Shown one piece after another: positions 33,108-44,200 of a stretch of 60,000 nucleotides of DNA (within the stretch, counting starts at the first letter, position 1; each line of letters opens with the position of its first letter). Below the pieces are notes generated by a model, which saw nothing but the letters and a program-made list of their open reading frames with translations, was not told where the DNA came from and did not search any database. The position numbers and the translations under genes were made by a program. Location of the stretch: contig CM060732.1 in the NCBI GenBank assembly GCA_030704615.1, positions 60,309,053-60,369,052 on the forward strand, given 5' to 3'. This DNA comes from Takakia lepidozioides. Lineage: Eukaryota > Streptophyta > Takakiopsida > Takakiales > Takakiaceae.

Positions 33108-33822
33108 TGTCGCGGCCCTTTGCCTTGAGGGCAGGGGGTCGGGACACAAGAGGGGCTGCCCCTGTGGTGGGGGCAGTGGCAGCGATAGGTATGGGGGGCT
33201 GAAGCACCCTTGAGTGCCCAAAGCACTCAAGGAGGCGGAGGCGCTCACTAGGTGGAGCCCCGCACACCGGGTTGCGGTGGGGGTGGCTACACAAGGGGTG
33301 GTGGTAGCTTAGCGGGACTTAGTGGGGGTGGCATAAGACTCACCCTGGGGCGGAGACCTCGTGGTGGGAGTCGTGGGGAGTCTTGGGACTCATCACGGTC
33401 CATAGGGGCCGTGGTGGGTGGGCCAAGACTCACCGCGACTCATCACCGGGAGTCGAGGGTGTTCGTGATAAAATGGCATGATTGTTTGTGAAACCCCCGC
33501 GGATAGCTACAGAAGTATATATAGGGAGTAGTAACCCCGAGAACGGTGTAAGCCCGTTGGTGACCAAAAACTAGTGAGTAAGCAAGCGCGCCGGAAAGCG
33601 ACCAAAGAGTGGGGAGCTGTTCCGGACTGCCAACTACCAAAGGGAATTTCGCTGGCCCCAAATCGTTGGAGGGTTCTTTGGGAGATCAAAGGGGGACCGT
33701 TATGCCCCGGTGAGCAGCCGGAGCTCCAAGTTGGCCCGGCGGCCAGGTTGGGAGTTAGGCGCGCGCATCAAGCGAGTAACTATGACTTGAGCGGGGAGCT
33801 TACCGAAGTGAGGTGCGCGACA
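33108..33822 (+). repeat. Gypsy-2 3' LTR
   Basis: Near-identical to the 5' LTR. A 10-bp stretch present at about 27239-27250 is missing here (near 33468). Confidence 0.92.
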
Positions 33823-34205
33823 GATTGGTTCAACTTTGAAACCCCATAACTTTATGTGGATTTCATGAAATCATGCACTTCCAAATGTGTTGGGATGCCC
33901 CAGATGTGGGGCATCTTATCAATTTATCCAGGGTAAAAACGACAAAAAATCACCGTTAGATCTTCCGCCATCTTTAGATGAACGGTCATAGGGTGTTCTA
34001 CCCTACAAAGAAGAACACCCTCACAAAGCATGGGCAAATTTGACTATTATAAATGGAAGACAATAGGAATAATGTAAGAACTTAATGGACGCGTGTGATC
34101 TGACGTACTTTCGGCGGATTTCCTCCGACGGGGCCCTGTCAAATCCTCCCCACCCCCTCTTACCTCGGTTTCAATATTAAATACTTAAGAATCCAAGTGG
34201 GTTGC

Positions 34206-34330
34206 AAGTTGTGGTGGGTAGTGTGATGGTAATGTGATAGCATTGCAGGCGGTGAGGTTCGGGGTTTGATTCTTGATGGGGCGAAGCTCTTGTACTGTAA
34301 CCCCGATCGGTGTAACCCTCTGTAACCCGG
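34206..34330 (+). repeat. tRNA-related SINE-like fragment
   Basis: A degenerate RNA polymerase III A box (TAGTGTGATGG, 34219-34229) and B box (GTTTGATTC, about 34264-34272) sit about 45 bp apart, as in tRNAs. GGTAATGTGATAGCATTGCAG between them resembles a tRNA-derived SINE head. It cannot fold as a normal tRNA by eye, so I call it SINE-like and not a tRNA gene. Confidence 0.4.
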
Positions 34331-34436
34331 TTTCTCATGTAACTCTGGTTAGTCCATTTTAGGGTCATTTTATACTTAGTCAAATTTCGAGACCAAGTGT
34401 GAGTTACAGAGTGAAGTTACATACTTCGTCGTGTAA

Positions 34437-34832
34437 GAGCATCCCCACCCTACACTGAACCCAGCATGCCAACGGAACATGAGGGTATGGTGGGCGGGAA
34501 ATGTCCCCCACCCATGCACTGAATCCTATATCCCATGAAAAGCGCACACTGAATATCGTTCTGTGCACTGAACTCGAGCGCTGTATTCTGTGCACATAAT
34601 ACATCCCTGAATCCAAGTCAACGTGACCAAGCGCGGCCCTGTCAGCATCTTGGCGGAGATCTCGCCCCTTCCGGCCAATGGGAGGCGAGGTGCGCGGGGA
34701 TAGCGTGGGCGATTTAGGGACAAGGGTGTGCGCGAGTCGGGCTGCCGCGCCACAGAACCCAGTAGGCACTGAATCGATGACACTATCTTTAGTGTTACAT
34801 GGAGTTTTTCGGGCTCAAGGGTGGTGATGCTC
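34437..34832. mobile_element. PIF/Harbinger-type MITE (396 bp)
   Basis: Inverted ends GAGCATCCCCACCCT (34437-34451) and the complement of GAGCATCACCACCCT (34818-34832), 14 of 15 identical. TAA flanks both sides (34434-34436; 34833-34835), matching the TWA target preference of PIF/Harbinger elements. The GAGCATC start is common in Tourist-like MITEs. No open frame. Confidence 0.65.
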
Positions 34833-35002
34833 TAACCCAATGTAACCCCAACTGGAGTTTACACTCCTTCAGTTCCATGTCACTCTCAAGAGAGGGTGGG
34901 AAGATTTGACATGCCGAAGGCGTACCATCTTGTTAGATCACACGCATCCATTAAGTTCTTACGTTATTCCTATTATCTTCCGTTATAAATGGGAAATTAT
35001 AA

Positions 35003-35879
35003 CTTTTACATATAACATAAATTGGAGCCCAAGTGAACATTGCATAGGAAAAATCGGTTTGACCATGGTATTTGCCAATTTCCACATTTTTCTTGAGTGA
35101 ATGGCCTCCAGATTCGGAATGAGGAGCACATGGCAGGTGGTCTCTGAAAATTTTGGACTGAAAGACCTAAAATGTAGGGGGTGTGCTTTTGTATGTGTAA
35201 TTTAATCAGCCCAACGCTCCTCAGGTGTGTAGAAATCTGGTTGGAATCCAGATTCCAATGGTCACTCTACGCAAAAGCTGCAATGCAAAGTACGCTGCCC
35301 AAAAACATTTCAAGTTCAAGTTCCAAGTTGGATGGGGATTTTTGTGAACTTTCAGGCCATTGCCAAGTCAAGCATTTGGGTGCCGGACTGGTGCCCTCTC
35401 CGGGCCATTGTTTGGGCGGGGCACGTTATAAGTGAAAACTCTCGGTTCCATCAGGGTTCTCAGTCAAATCCTACATTTGGCCGGGAACCACCCTTGAGCA
35501 ACCCGCCTATCCAACCCGCCCAACTAATGTCTCTCAACCACCTGCTCTCTTCACTTCAGCATGACAAAACGCAACCTGAACTGAGGGGGAGATCATGTAC
35601 GGGGCAGTCGGACAGCCTCCATGCCCTACCAATGCAACAAACCATGTCATGCCCCAAAACATAGCAAATCGTTCAACCAAATGAACAACCTAGTCTGTAG
35701 TGTATCCTACGATCATCCACCCCTAACCAAAACAACAAAACAAAACGTTTTCAGCCCAACAATGCATACTTGACCCCAACAGCAAACAACCAAGTGAACG
35801 AAGAGCCCAACTCATCAAATCTGGAAATCCCAGTGTTCATCTAGGGGGGGGGGGGGGGGACTATATGCACAAAGGGGCG
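35003..35879. other. No gene recognised; G16 homopolymer
   Basis: No conserved protein in six frames. A run of 16 G lies at 35844-35859, beside the end of the piggyBac relic. Confidence 0.5.
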
Positions 35880-37420
35880 GATTATGAGGTAGCCTCCCGC
35901 CAACACACACCAAGGCATAGAAATGACTCGTTGCACTACAGACAGTAGTGATGCGTCCAACGATGGCAAACCACGCACAAACGACGAAGGGTGGAATGTA
36001 ACATCTGGTGCACATTTGAAGCCCCTTGCACCAAGACAGTTGTCATTCCAACGTTGCCCAAGTGCCTGATGTAAGTGAACATGCCATGGCCAAGCAAAAC
36101 TCCAAGTGAAACATAGCTCGCATGATGCAATATCTATGAATTCATCATAGTGGTGTCAAGAATGAAAAAAAAAATCCTATGCCACCACTTGTGGATTTTG
36201 AGTTGCATACTATAAGCTCGTCGGAGCTGGTCTTGCACGTCCACACCACGCTGGTCTGGTATTGCACATGCATTGGCTCAGACGGCACCGAGACCCCTAA
36301 CATTCCCCACAAATTGCTTCACACTCATACTAGGTGAATTCGGGCTCGATGTTGGTCAAGCAATAATGCCACCATGAACACTCCATTTTTATCCCACCAG
36401 AGAGATGCAACAAGTTGTCAGGTGTTATATTGCATTTTGAACCAATTATCTCCTCCTTTAGTAGCCTTACTTTTCTTCAAGCATGTCGATGAAGGAGGGA
36501 GTCCCTTTCTATTCAACCTTACTGTCCCAGTGGCCCAAGTCCATTTTAAAGCCAATTCATACAACAAATGGGGAGAAGTGAAGTAATTGTCAATGATCAC
36601 CGTGTGTCCCTGCCATGCAATCCAGACATTAAACGGGTTACTACATCATAGCCCTCTCATTTACCCGACTTCTGTCTCATGCCAAGGGGACCTCCATTTT
36701 TCCAACAATACACATTGAAATCACTTACATAGCTAGTATCAGAATCGACAAGAGCCCACACATTTTATGCCCCACTTATTCTTTGGTATATATTGGTGGA
36801 TCACACAATATTTCCCTTTGTACTAGATCATGATCTCATCCACCATCCATATTTTGCCCAAATTCTAGTGTGACCTACATTTCATAGCAACTTCGACCTC
36901 ACACAGCCCTCGCACCTTCCCCAACTTGACAAATTGGTCACTGCTTCCATCAGAGACCACTGTCTCAATGCCCATTAAATGCAAGCACCACAATAGGATT
37001 CATAGCGGTCTCGAGTCATGACTTTTCTCATGACATGATAGGAAAAAAAAACTTGGGACTGCTGCCAATAACACCGGCTGTTAGATATTTATTTGATACC
37101 CATGAACAAACAAATGTCAAACATGCTCGAGCCAAGGTTGATGGCGACCAAAACAAAGTAAACAGAGTAAACAAACTCGGGTGTACCAGGTTACCCATAA
37201 CAAGCCCAAGCACATGCCCCATTATAAATAACTCTCTATTGCTACAAAACGTAGACTCCTTGCACTCCCACGTTTTTGAGGCAAACAAATTTGCAAAAGA
37301 AGAATCGACAAACTCCTCTACCTCCTCACTCTCATCATCTACATCATCCTATTCCATTTCCTCTGCCAAATCTCCCTCATACACACCCATGCTGGCAGTG
37401 TCCTCCTGAAGATTGAATTT
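35880..37420 (-). pseudogene. piggyBac transposase relic
   Basis: Minus-strand frames follow the piggyBac (PGBD) order. YVSDFNVYCWKN follows VDEIMI and YIPKNKWGIK, the catalytic D region, at about 36880-36700. IIDNYFTSPHLLYEL, then ATGTVRLNRKGLPPS at 36600-36490, is the most conserved stretch of the family. AYSMQLKIHKWWHRIFFF lies near 36210, and a cysteine-rich C-terminal finger (LCVVCHRW, CLGVCW) near 35990-35900. The N-terminal part (MTRDRYE and an acidic SEEVEEF leader) reaches 37420. Many stops and frameshifts make it dead. I found no clear TTAA borders. Alternatives are unlikely given the order of motifs. Confidence 0.75.
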
Positions 37421-38908
37421 TCAAAACCCCCAGCAAAATGGTGAACAAGACTACATCGCACATTCATACAAACAACATTGGTTGCATGGGTCGAGATCTC
37501 GCGCAATGGAGAGCGAACAGGGTGTGTCATGGCAATACAATGCGGACCAACATCAATAAGGGGCAGGTTTGTTTTCCGACGACAGGTGCTCGAGGAAGAG
37601 ACGACTGGCATTGGCTGCCCAAGATTGATTGGTCCGAGCTAAGTCTCTCAATTGCTTGAGAGTCGGCATCGGGGCAGATCTCTTCCCTCACAACCAAATT
37701 CAGTTCGGCAGAAAACCCCTCTGGATCCCCCTCTTCCCTCATCTCTTTCCAACCCAAGATTAGACCAACTTGTCTCCTAAATAGAAAACAAAATTATGCG
37801 CTGTATGACACTTAGGCCAACGTTGCGCGCGAGGAGGCGTCGGCAAACTCAGCAAGTACTCTACACTCCAACAACAAAGAATATCTCTCAATTGACGCTC
37901 TGTGCAGTGTTGTCGTTCCGAGATTGTAATGATACCCACCACGTGAATATGTTGCAACAGAGGAGGTGGTGGCTCAAGTGCTTCAATCACCATGCACTTG
38001 GGAGCCATGAGCACATGTGCCCAAACCTATGCAACCCAGATCTTTTGAAGGAATGTGCATGGGGCTAATACACCTTTGAAATACACCGTCGGCTCATTAT
38101 ATGCAATGGACTGTACAAAAGATGCAACACTGTAGGGTTATTGGAGACAGCCAACAGTGACACATTAGCAGTATTCACCCTAACACCACAAGAAACATAA
38201 AGCAAACCATGAAAGCAGGGATGAGACAAAATGCAAAGTGGTTGCGAATATTGCTACTGCAGCTGCAAACTGACGCTTCCCTGGGCTAAACCGGGTTACA
38301 AACAGAGCATGTGATTGCGCCAGGGGAATCGCCGTCCATGCACAACGTGTAAACGCCATCACAACATCCCTAATGTGTGTCAGGCAAAGCTCAAAGTCGA
38401 GCTGCAGGGGAGTGCATGAAAGAGAAGGAGGCTATGCCATTTGTGCGTGAAGTCTCTCGTCACTCGCCACCCTGCACTGCCACCCTCGCTTGGGCGGGTG
38501 GCTTTCCAACATAATGGCGGGCAGGCGTGCAGGGCAAACACCCACACCCACAGTTGGCCACTGCACCAGTGCCCGTTGCACAGGCGCTTTCGACCTGCCA
38601 TGTGGGCGGTCAAAGTGCGTTGATACCTCCAGAACCACAAATTTCCTAGACCCCCACACACTTCAAAATTCCAGCATAGAATGGATTTGGTGTTTTAATG
38701 TGCCGTTTGCTGGAGTTTACTGGAGTGTGTAGAGTACAACGAGAGGTAGGTTTTTAATTTAGACATGACTTTCATCCAACTTCATCCACTGAAGTTACGC
38801 CATGGATGAAAATGGATGCGACCCGTTTTAGGTCGCGTTGTCCTTCAAGGATTAATCAAATTCTAAAATTCTGACCATATATATTGATCAACTCCTAAGC
38901 GTTCAAAC
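37421..38908. other. No gene recognised
   Basis: Short frames only; none shows a known motif. Some may be piggyBac flank or other mobile-element debris. Confidence 0.45.
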
Positions 38909-39956
38909 CAGTGTTGTGCGGGTACCCGCTTAGGCGGGTTGGAACCGGCGATTCCGGTTCCGGTTCCTCGGAACCAGTACTGGAACCGGAACCGGAACCC
39001 GAACCGGGGGAGCAGACGAGCCGGTTCTAGAACCGGACCCGGCAGGTATGGGTTTTTCTAGGAACCGGCTGGGAACTGGAACCGGGGGGTCAATGGCGGT
39101 TCCGGATCCGGTTTCCGCACCAGGGTTTTTTTTTGTTTTTTTTTTCTCGTGATCTGTCGTCTCTCACCTCCAATCTGTGCGATTTGCTGCAGTAGCGCGA
39201 CTTCAGTGCGGGAGAGGGAGCAGCGCATAGCAGCGCGGGGAGGAAGGAGCAATGCACCTCAGCGCGGGGGAGAGGGATCAGTGCGTGGGGCAGCGCATGA
39301 GGGAGGGAGCACCGTTTTTTTTTTTTTTTGGTTGGTTTTCCTGGTTCTGTAGTCTCGCACCTCCCACCTGGGCGATGTGCTGCAGCAGTGCGAGCATCGG
39401 CACGGGGGAGGGAGCAGTGAAAGGAAGTAGCAGCATCTAAGGCAGCAGTTTTTTTTTTTTTTTTTTTTCACACGTTCTCACGTCTGTTTTTGAATAGTGA
39501 GGAAGTCCACTTAGATGACAACGAGGAGTTGATTGCAGAGGCCGAGTTGTTTGAGATAAAATGATTTCTTTGTGTCATTAATTTATACTCGCTTACATTG
39601 CATTATTATTATTTCATAAATTTGTATATGAATGTTGTGTTGTTTCTTTTCAACATGGTCAAAAGATTTGATATAACTAATGGGGATTCACAAATCATTT
39701 TCAGATTTATAAAAAACGATAATTTTTTTAATATATATTTTTAAATTCGAAAAATAGAGAACCGGAACCGGAAACTGGAACCGGCGGTTCCTTCCCAAAA
39801 AATACCCGGAACCGGAACCGGAATCTGCTCATGAATTTTGGAACCGGAACCGGAACCGCTTCATAAAAAAGAACCGGATCCGGAACCGTCTCTTTAAATA
39901 TACCAAGGAACCGGAACCGGAGGTTCCTTCAATATGGCAAGAACCGCACAACACTT
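38909..39956 (+). mobile_element. Non-autonomous hAT element with GGAACC repeat ends
   Basis: Inverted ends CAGTGTTGTGCGG and, on the other strand, AAGTGTTGTGCGG. The 8-bp flanks GTTCAAAC (38901-38908) and GTCCAAAC (39957-39964) differ by one base, fitting the 8-bp hAT duplication. Both subterminal regions (38940-39110 and 39755-39940) are built of GGAACC/GGTTCC hexamers in opposite balance. The middle has two GC-rich copies of about 190 bp, each ending in a long T tract (about 39317 and 39450). Confidence 0.7.
39496..39561 (+). pseudogene. hAT transposase 3' end remnant
   Basis: A short frame reads EEVHLDDNEELIAEAE...EIK and stops, resembling the acidic C-terminal end of hAT transposases. 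It suggests that this element is an internal-deletion derivative of an autonomous hAT. Confidence 0.4.
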
Positions 39957-40194
39957 GTCCAAACCACATTAATTAGGTTTACTTTACCTCCTAACAAGGT
40001 TAAGATGGATTGGACCAATTTTTGGTTCGTTTGACTGCAAATTGGTTAGACACCTATTGATGCTATTCAATTCCTCATGCTGCCGATTAGGTCCTGGGAG
40101 GCCGGATCAACATTTTGGATGAGTTTTGAGGGCAAAAACTGTGAACAAGCTAATGTGACATATCACGCTTAGGTATGCGGGAGCTAACAAGAGG

Positions 40195-40656
40195 GTGGCG
40201 ATTGTCCTACCTGACACTCAGAAGTGCTACGACACCTTGAATCAAAAAAGGCTCAAAGGCATCCATTCGCAGAAGATACATGATCAACTTAGTGCGAGTG
40301 CCTGCCATTTGGTGCCACAAAATAGATGGTATGGGCTCGAGACAAAACAAGTCAATACCTTATTAGATGGACATGATTTGTTTTTAGGACGTGGCAGATG
40401 CTGCAATGTTAGGCTGGAGTGGAGGGATTGGGCTGTCGTGTTTGGTGAATTGTTTTATAAATATTTGAGCTGCCCAAAGGAAAACAATCCCATTTCAACC
40501 CCTTGTAATGTCAATACAAAGCGCACAGTGGTCGATACCAATCCAATCTCGGAAGGTCTTAAATATACTAGAAAACCCCAGGGAAACTCTTCCATCATTT
40601 CCATCTTCCCCTGTAAAACTGACAGTGGGAATGTACCTCAACCAACTTCCAAGTAA
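40195..40656 (+). CDS. Hypothetical protein, 153 codons
   Basis: ATG-started frame with no motif I recognise; a GRGRCC patch and a basic, polar C-terminus are visible. It lies between a hAT element and the PP4R3 3' end, with no visible promoter. It may be chance or mobile-element debris. Confidence 0.2.
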   Translation: MAIVLPDTQKCYDTLNQKRLKGIHSQKIHDQLSASACHLVPQNRWYGLETKQVNTLLDGHDLFLGRGRCCNVRLEWRDWAVVFGELFYKYLSCPKENNPISTPCNVNTKRTVVDTNPISEGLKYTRKPQGNSSIISIFPCKTDSGNVPQPTSK

Positions 40657-41268
40657 ATTCTTCACTGAGCCACTGAAAAGTGCTTCAGGAAGTCTGAGTT
40701 AATTCATTTGGTGTGTGATCTTGCCTGGTAGAAATTAGTGTTGTTGACGAGTTTTATTTCCGAAGGGTTGTGGACTGAAGATGTAGGAGGAAGGAACAAA
40801 CACAAGTTGCATGTACCCACTAGACCTTCCATGACTTTACACCTCATGATAACAAGCAATAAATGCAGTTGCCATCCTTGGGCTGCCTGTTCAATGAACT
40901 GAGTACTCCCCAGCTCTGTGACCCCTCAACTCTCTATATAAACGCTGGTCCCAAATAAGGGGCTCTTCAAAAGGATGATCTTCTCAACGTGTTCCTTCAT
41001 CCCCCGAAATATGAATGCTACATCACAGGTGAGCAGGTGAGCAAGGTAACGTGACCCACAAATTCTAAACAAGACATGCAAGATTGCACAACAGGAAATA
41101 GGCTCAATGCTGTACAGATGGCACTCGCATGGAATATGAAACACTACCAAACAACATAAGGTCCTGATGAGGTGGGGAGTGGCAGCTCTCATCAGATCTG
41201 AACCTAAAGTTGCCGATTAACTGGCCTCACTATGTACGCTCATGTGGATTGTATTATCACTGCTCCCA
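40657..41268. other. 3' flank of the PP4R3 gene
   Basis: No gene seen. The 3' untranslated region of PP4R3 should run down from 41268. I could not assign its polyadenylation site: AATAAA appears on the wrong strand near 40858, and the minus strand shows no clear signal. Confidence 0.35.
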
Positions 41269-44200
41269 CTATTGCTCTTGCGGTTGGGCATTCCAACCTC
41301 TACCCTCTGTGAACTTTCTGAATCCCAATAACCCGTCCCCCAATAAACTACCTACTCCCTTCTCACTACCAGCCTTACCCATGTGTCCTCCTTTACTATG
41401 AGCCAGTTCATTCATGTTTGAGAATACATCTCTTGCTGAGTCAGGGATATCAATGTGAGCAGTCGAATGTTCACTGGGAACAGTACTCAACACTGTGTCT
41501 GAGTGGCCTCTAGGTTCACCCTTTGCAACTTCCTCTAAATGCCTGGCACCCCCTGGCACGGCCCTTGGACTCGTGTTTGAACTGTGACTAAGAGAGTCAC
41601 CAACATCTGTGGTCAAAACTGCCCTGGACATCATTTCCAACTCTCTGGATGCAGATTCCAAATGCACACTCCTAATAAAATCAGAGGTGCCACCAGGAGC
41701 CCCCACAATCACACTAGGAGCCAGGTTTGATACCTGGCTTAAAATGGAATCGCACCCTCGACCCTCCTCATTTTCGATCCTTGATATTGCTCTGTTCTCT
41801 TTATCATCATCTGCATCTGGAGCTTGGAGTGAAACAGGTGGCGCTGACGTGTCCTGCAACAACACTGTTGACAATTCTGGCAACTCTGATCCCTTGGCAT
41901 TTGCCACCGTTGACCTAACCCCCCCAAAGTCTTCTCCCCCCATTACATTAGCCCGTTCATTGGAGTTCTTGGAGTGGTGCTTCAGGTGTCCTTCCGGTCT
42001 TAGTCTCTTCGAAGCAGCAGTATTGGGGTCATCTCTACTTGCCGAAGGGGCCAGAGCTTTACGCTTGGCAACAGTATGATCTTCACTTTCAGGCCAGAAG
42101 GGATCTGAGGTAGGGGTAGTGCGAAGGCCTTGAGACTTCCTCTCCAATACTGCAGTACCATCCTTGCGATTGCCACCTGCCGGAATGTCCTCATCTTCAT
42201 CGTCATAATCCACAAGCCCAAATGTGCTGCTCCTGCAAACAATTTCATGTCAGTTCTCTGCTTCAGCACGTCCTACTCTTCTTCACATTGATAGGAGCAC
42301 CCTGCATTCGTAACACTTTCAACAAAATTTCTGAGAGTTCAGACCACTAGTGGATTTCTTATAGACAGGACCACTTCCTAAAGTGAAGATCAACTCATAT
42401 AGACAAGCATCTGTTTTCAACTTTACTATGACATAGTCACCAGCTTTGGCTGGTACATCGTGTTCAGGTCAGATAGATGAACAGACAGGATCAATTGGTA
42501 GGGCAGAGTCTCTTAGGAGAGGGGGCATAAAGGGGAGAGCTATATGAATTGGAAGGCCGGTGAGTGTAATCAATCAAGAAAATCATCCACAAACATTAAG
42601 GGAAGGCAACAAGTGGGAGTCAGCCAGTAAGAGCAGAAGAAATTGACCTGAAAGGCCCATCCCCAAGTGTAATGCCATTGACAATAACAGCAGGTGTGGA
42701 CTGCGAGTTCGAAGATGTGCCAAGTCTTGCAGTGGCTGTGTCCTCCTCGTCATCGCTGCCAGCATACATTCAAACATGATGAGGTTATGCAACTTACTTT
42801 CAGGTTGCAAGATATAAACAAGTTGACACAGCTAATGCTCCCCCACAAACTTCCAAGCGAAAATAGGCCGACACCCTGTAAATACATCTGGAGAGGAAGT
42901 ACTTAAAATGGTAAGAGGGTGCATAAAGCTGATGGCTTGGGCCTAGCACATCAATCACATGGTTGCCAGCATGCTACCAGCAAAAGACGAACAATGACCA
43001 TAACAGGGCTCAGGCTGTGATGTCTACCAGATTTCAGGGGGCTATACCTGTCCTCATTGAAGTAATCCTCCTCCTCCTTGTCCAAAGTGCGTTCATCTTT
43101 CCTCTTGCGTCTGTCCCGGTTAGAGCCCAAATGGTTGAGCCTATAACGCATGCGCTGCATAACATCATGTTCTGGGCTCCTACTGCTCCCAGCCCTCCCT
43201 GCCTCCCGTGAACTCACAGGAGGGACCTCCAATGACTGCACAGTTAACCTCTGAGACTGTCAGTTGATTTGCTAATAAGCCTGGTAAATACCTAGATCAT
43301 TTCTCCAACAGCAGCATATAAGAACCTGAGAGGTATGGATGTTCACCAATTATTGAATTTGAGCACTCCATACACTTAGAACGCTGTGTAATTAAGGTTC
43401 AGGAGGAGAACTGTTTGGAGACACAAGTCCCATATATTTATTCAGGCTCTTCTTTCCAACCATAAATTCATTGTTCATCTGCTGGCAGACCTCTTAATCA
43501 TCATAAACCTTCAACATTCTGAGCGTCGCTACCTGGCAAATCCAGGGGATCATTTTCCCGTATAATCCTGTGTTAGCATGTCCTTTGTTTGTTTTTGACT
43601 CTTTTGTGTCTCACATGACTGCATCTATCCCTAGTGACCAGATCATCCCATTCTGTCCACATGGTGCCTACCTGGCAGTCAGTACAAGCGACCCTCTAAA
43701 AGGACCTCCATAAAATGAAAATGTTAACCAAATATATTTTTGTTATATTTCATACATGTTAAGAAAGGTCAGTTAATGGTACATCCATGTAGGGCAGAGT
43801 AAACTCCGCACTTACATTTCACTTATAACTGCATCAAGGAGCAAGAGGAGACCACATTGAACAAAAAATAGATCTTCGCAAGAACATAAAGTACACATAT
43901 CCAACATAAAGTAGCAAAGAAGAAAGAAAAGAAATTACAAAAGCACTCAAATTGAGCTGCCATGGACTCCTCTGTCAAGGGAGTATGACCAAAGGCAGGG
44001 AATGAGTTTCACCTGCTCATACTTCAGCTTCAGTGAGCGGAATGTATCAACATAATCAATTGACTCCAATTTGGCACTGAAGTTCTCCACTAAGTAGAGA
44101 ATAAGACTCTTGATGCCCTCCTGCCATAAGCAGACAATCTTGTTAGCAGCACCATGTTACGAGTCCAATAGTAGTGAGATTGAAAATATCACCAATGAAG

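Larger units (their letters stand above)
26882..33822 (+). mobile_element. Ty3/gypsy chromovirus Gypsy-2, structurally complete
   Basis: 6941 bp bounded by GATTG at 26877-26881 and 33823-33827, a perfect 5-bp target duplication. LTRs are 26882-27606 (725 bp) and 33108-33822 (715 bp), both TGTCGCGG...GCGACA. By eye they differ by about eleven substitutions plus one 10-bp deletion, so insertion is fairly recent. Primer-binding site, gag-pol and a C-terminal chromodomain are present. The coding region has one stop and three frameshifts, so this copy would need proteins from elsewhere. Confidence 0.93.
26687..34005. mobile_element. TA-flanked MITE interrupted by Gypsy-2
   Basis: Left end 26687-26711 and right end 33981-34005 are inverted copies, 24 of 25 identical (starting TAGGGTAAAACACCC on the left; one A/G difference). 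Taking out Gypsy-2 and one 5-bp duplication leaves about 373 bp including the flanking TA pairs. TA at each border would be the target duplication, as in Tc1/mariner-derived MITEs. There is no coding capacity. The superfamily call rests only on the TA and size. Confidence 0.55.
34037..35000. mobile_element. Foldback-like DNA element with inverted ends over 100 bp
   Basis: The left arm (34037-34165) and the complement of the right arm (about 34880-35000) align over AATAGGAATAA(T/C)GTAAGAAC, TTAATGGA(C/T)GCGTGTGATCT and later GTCAAATC(C/T)TCCC. In the best 59 bp about seven bases differ. No target duplication could be settled and there is no coding capacity. It encloses a tRNA-like segment and a Harbinger-type MITE. 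Confidence 0.6.

Noticed and set aside
34206-34290. Functional tRNA gene
   Set aside because: Both promoter boxes deviate and the sequence does not fold into a cloverleaf by eye; a SINE-like relic fits better.
39058-39471. Short frames in both strands of the hAT element
   Set aside because: They come from T tracts and GC-rich repeats with no protein motif.
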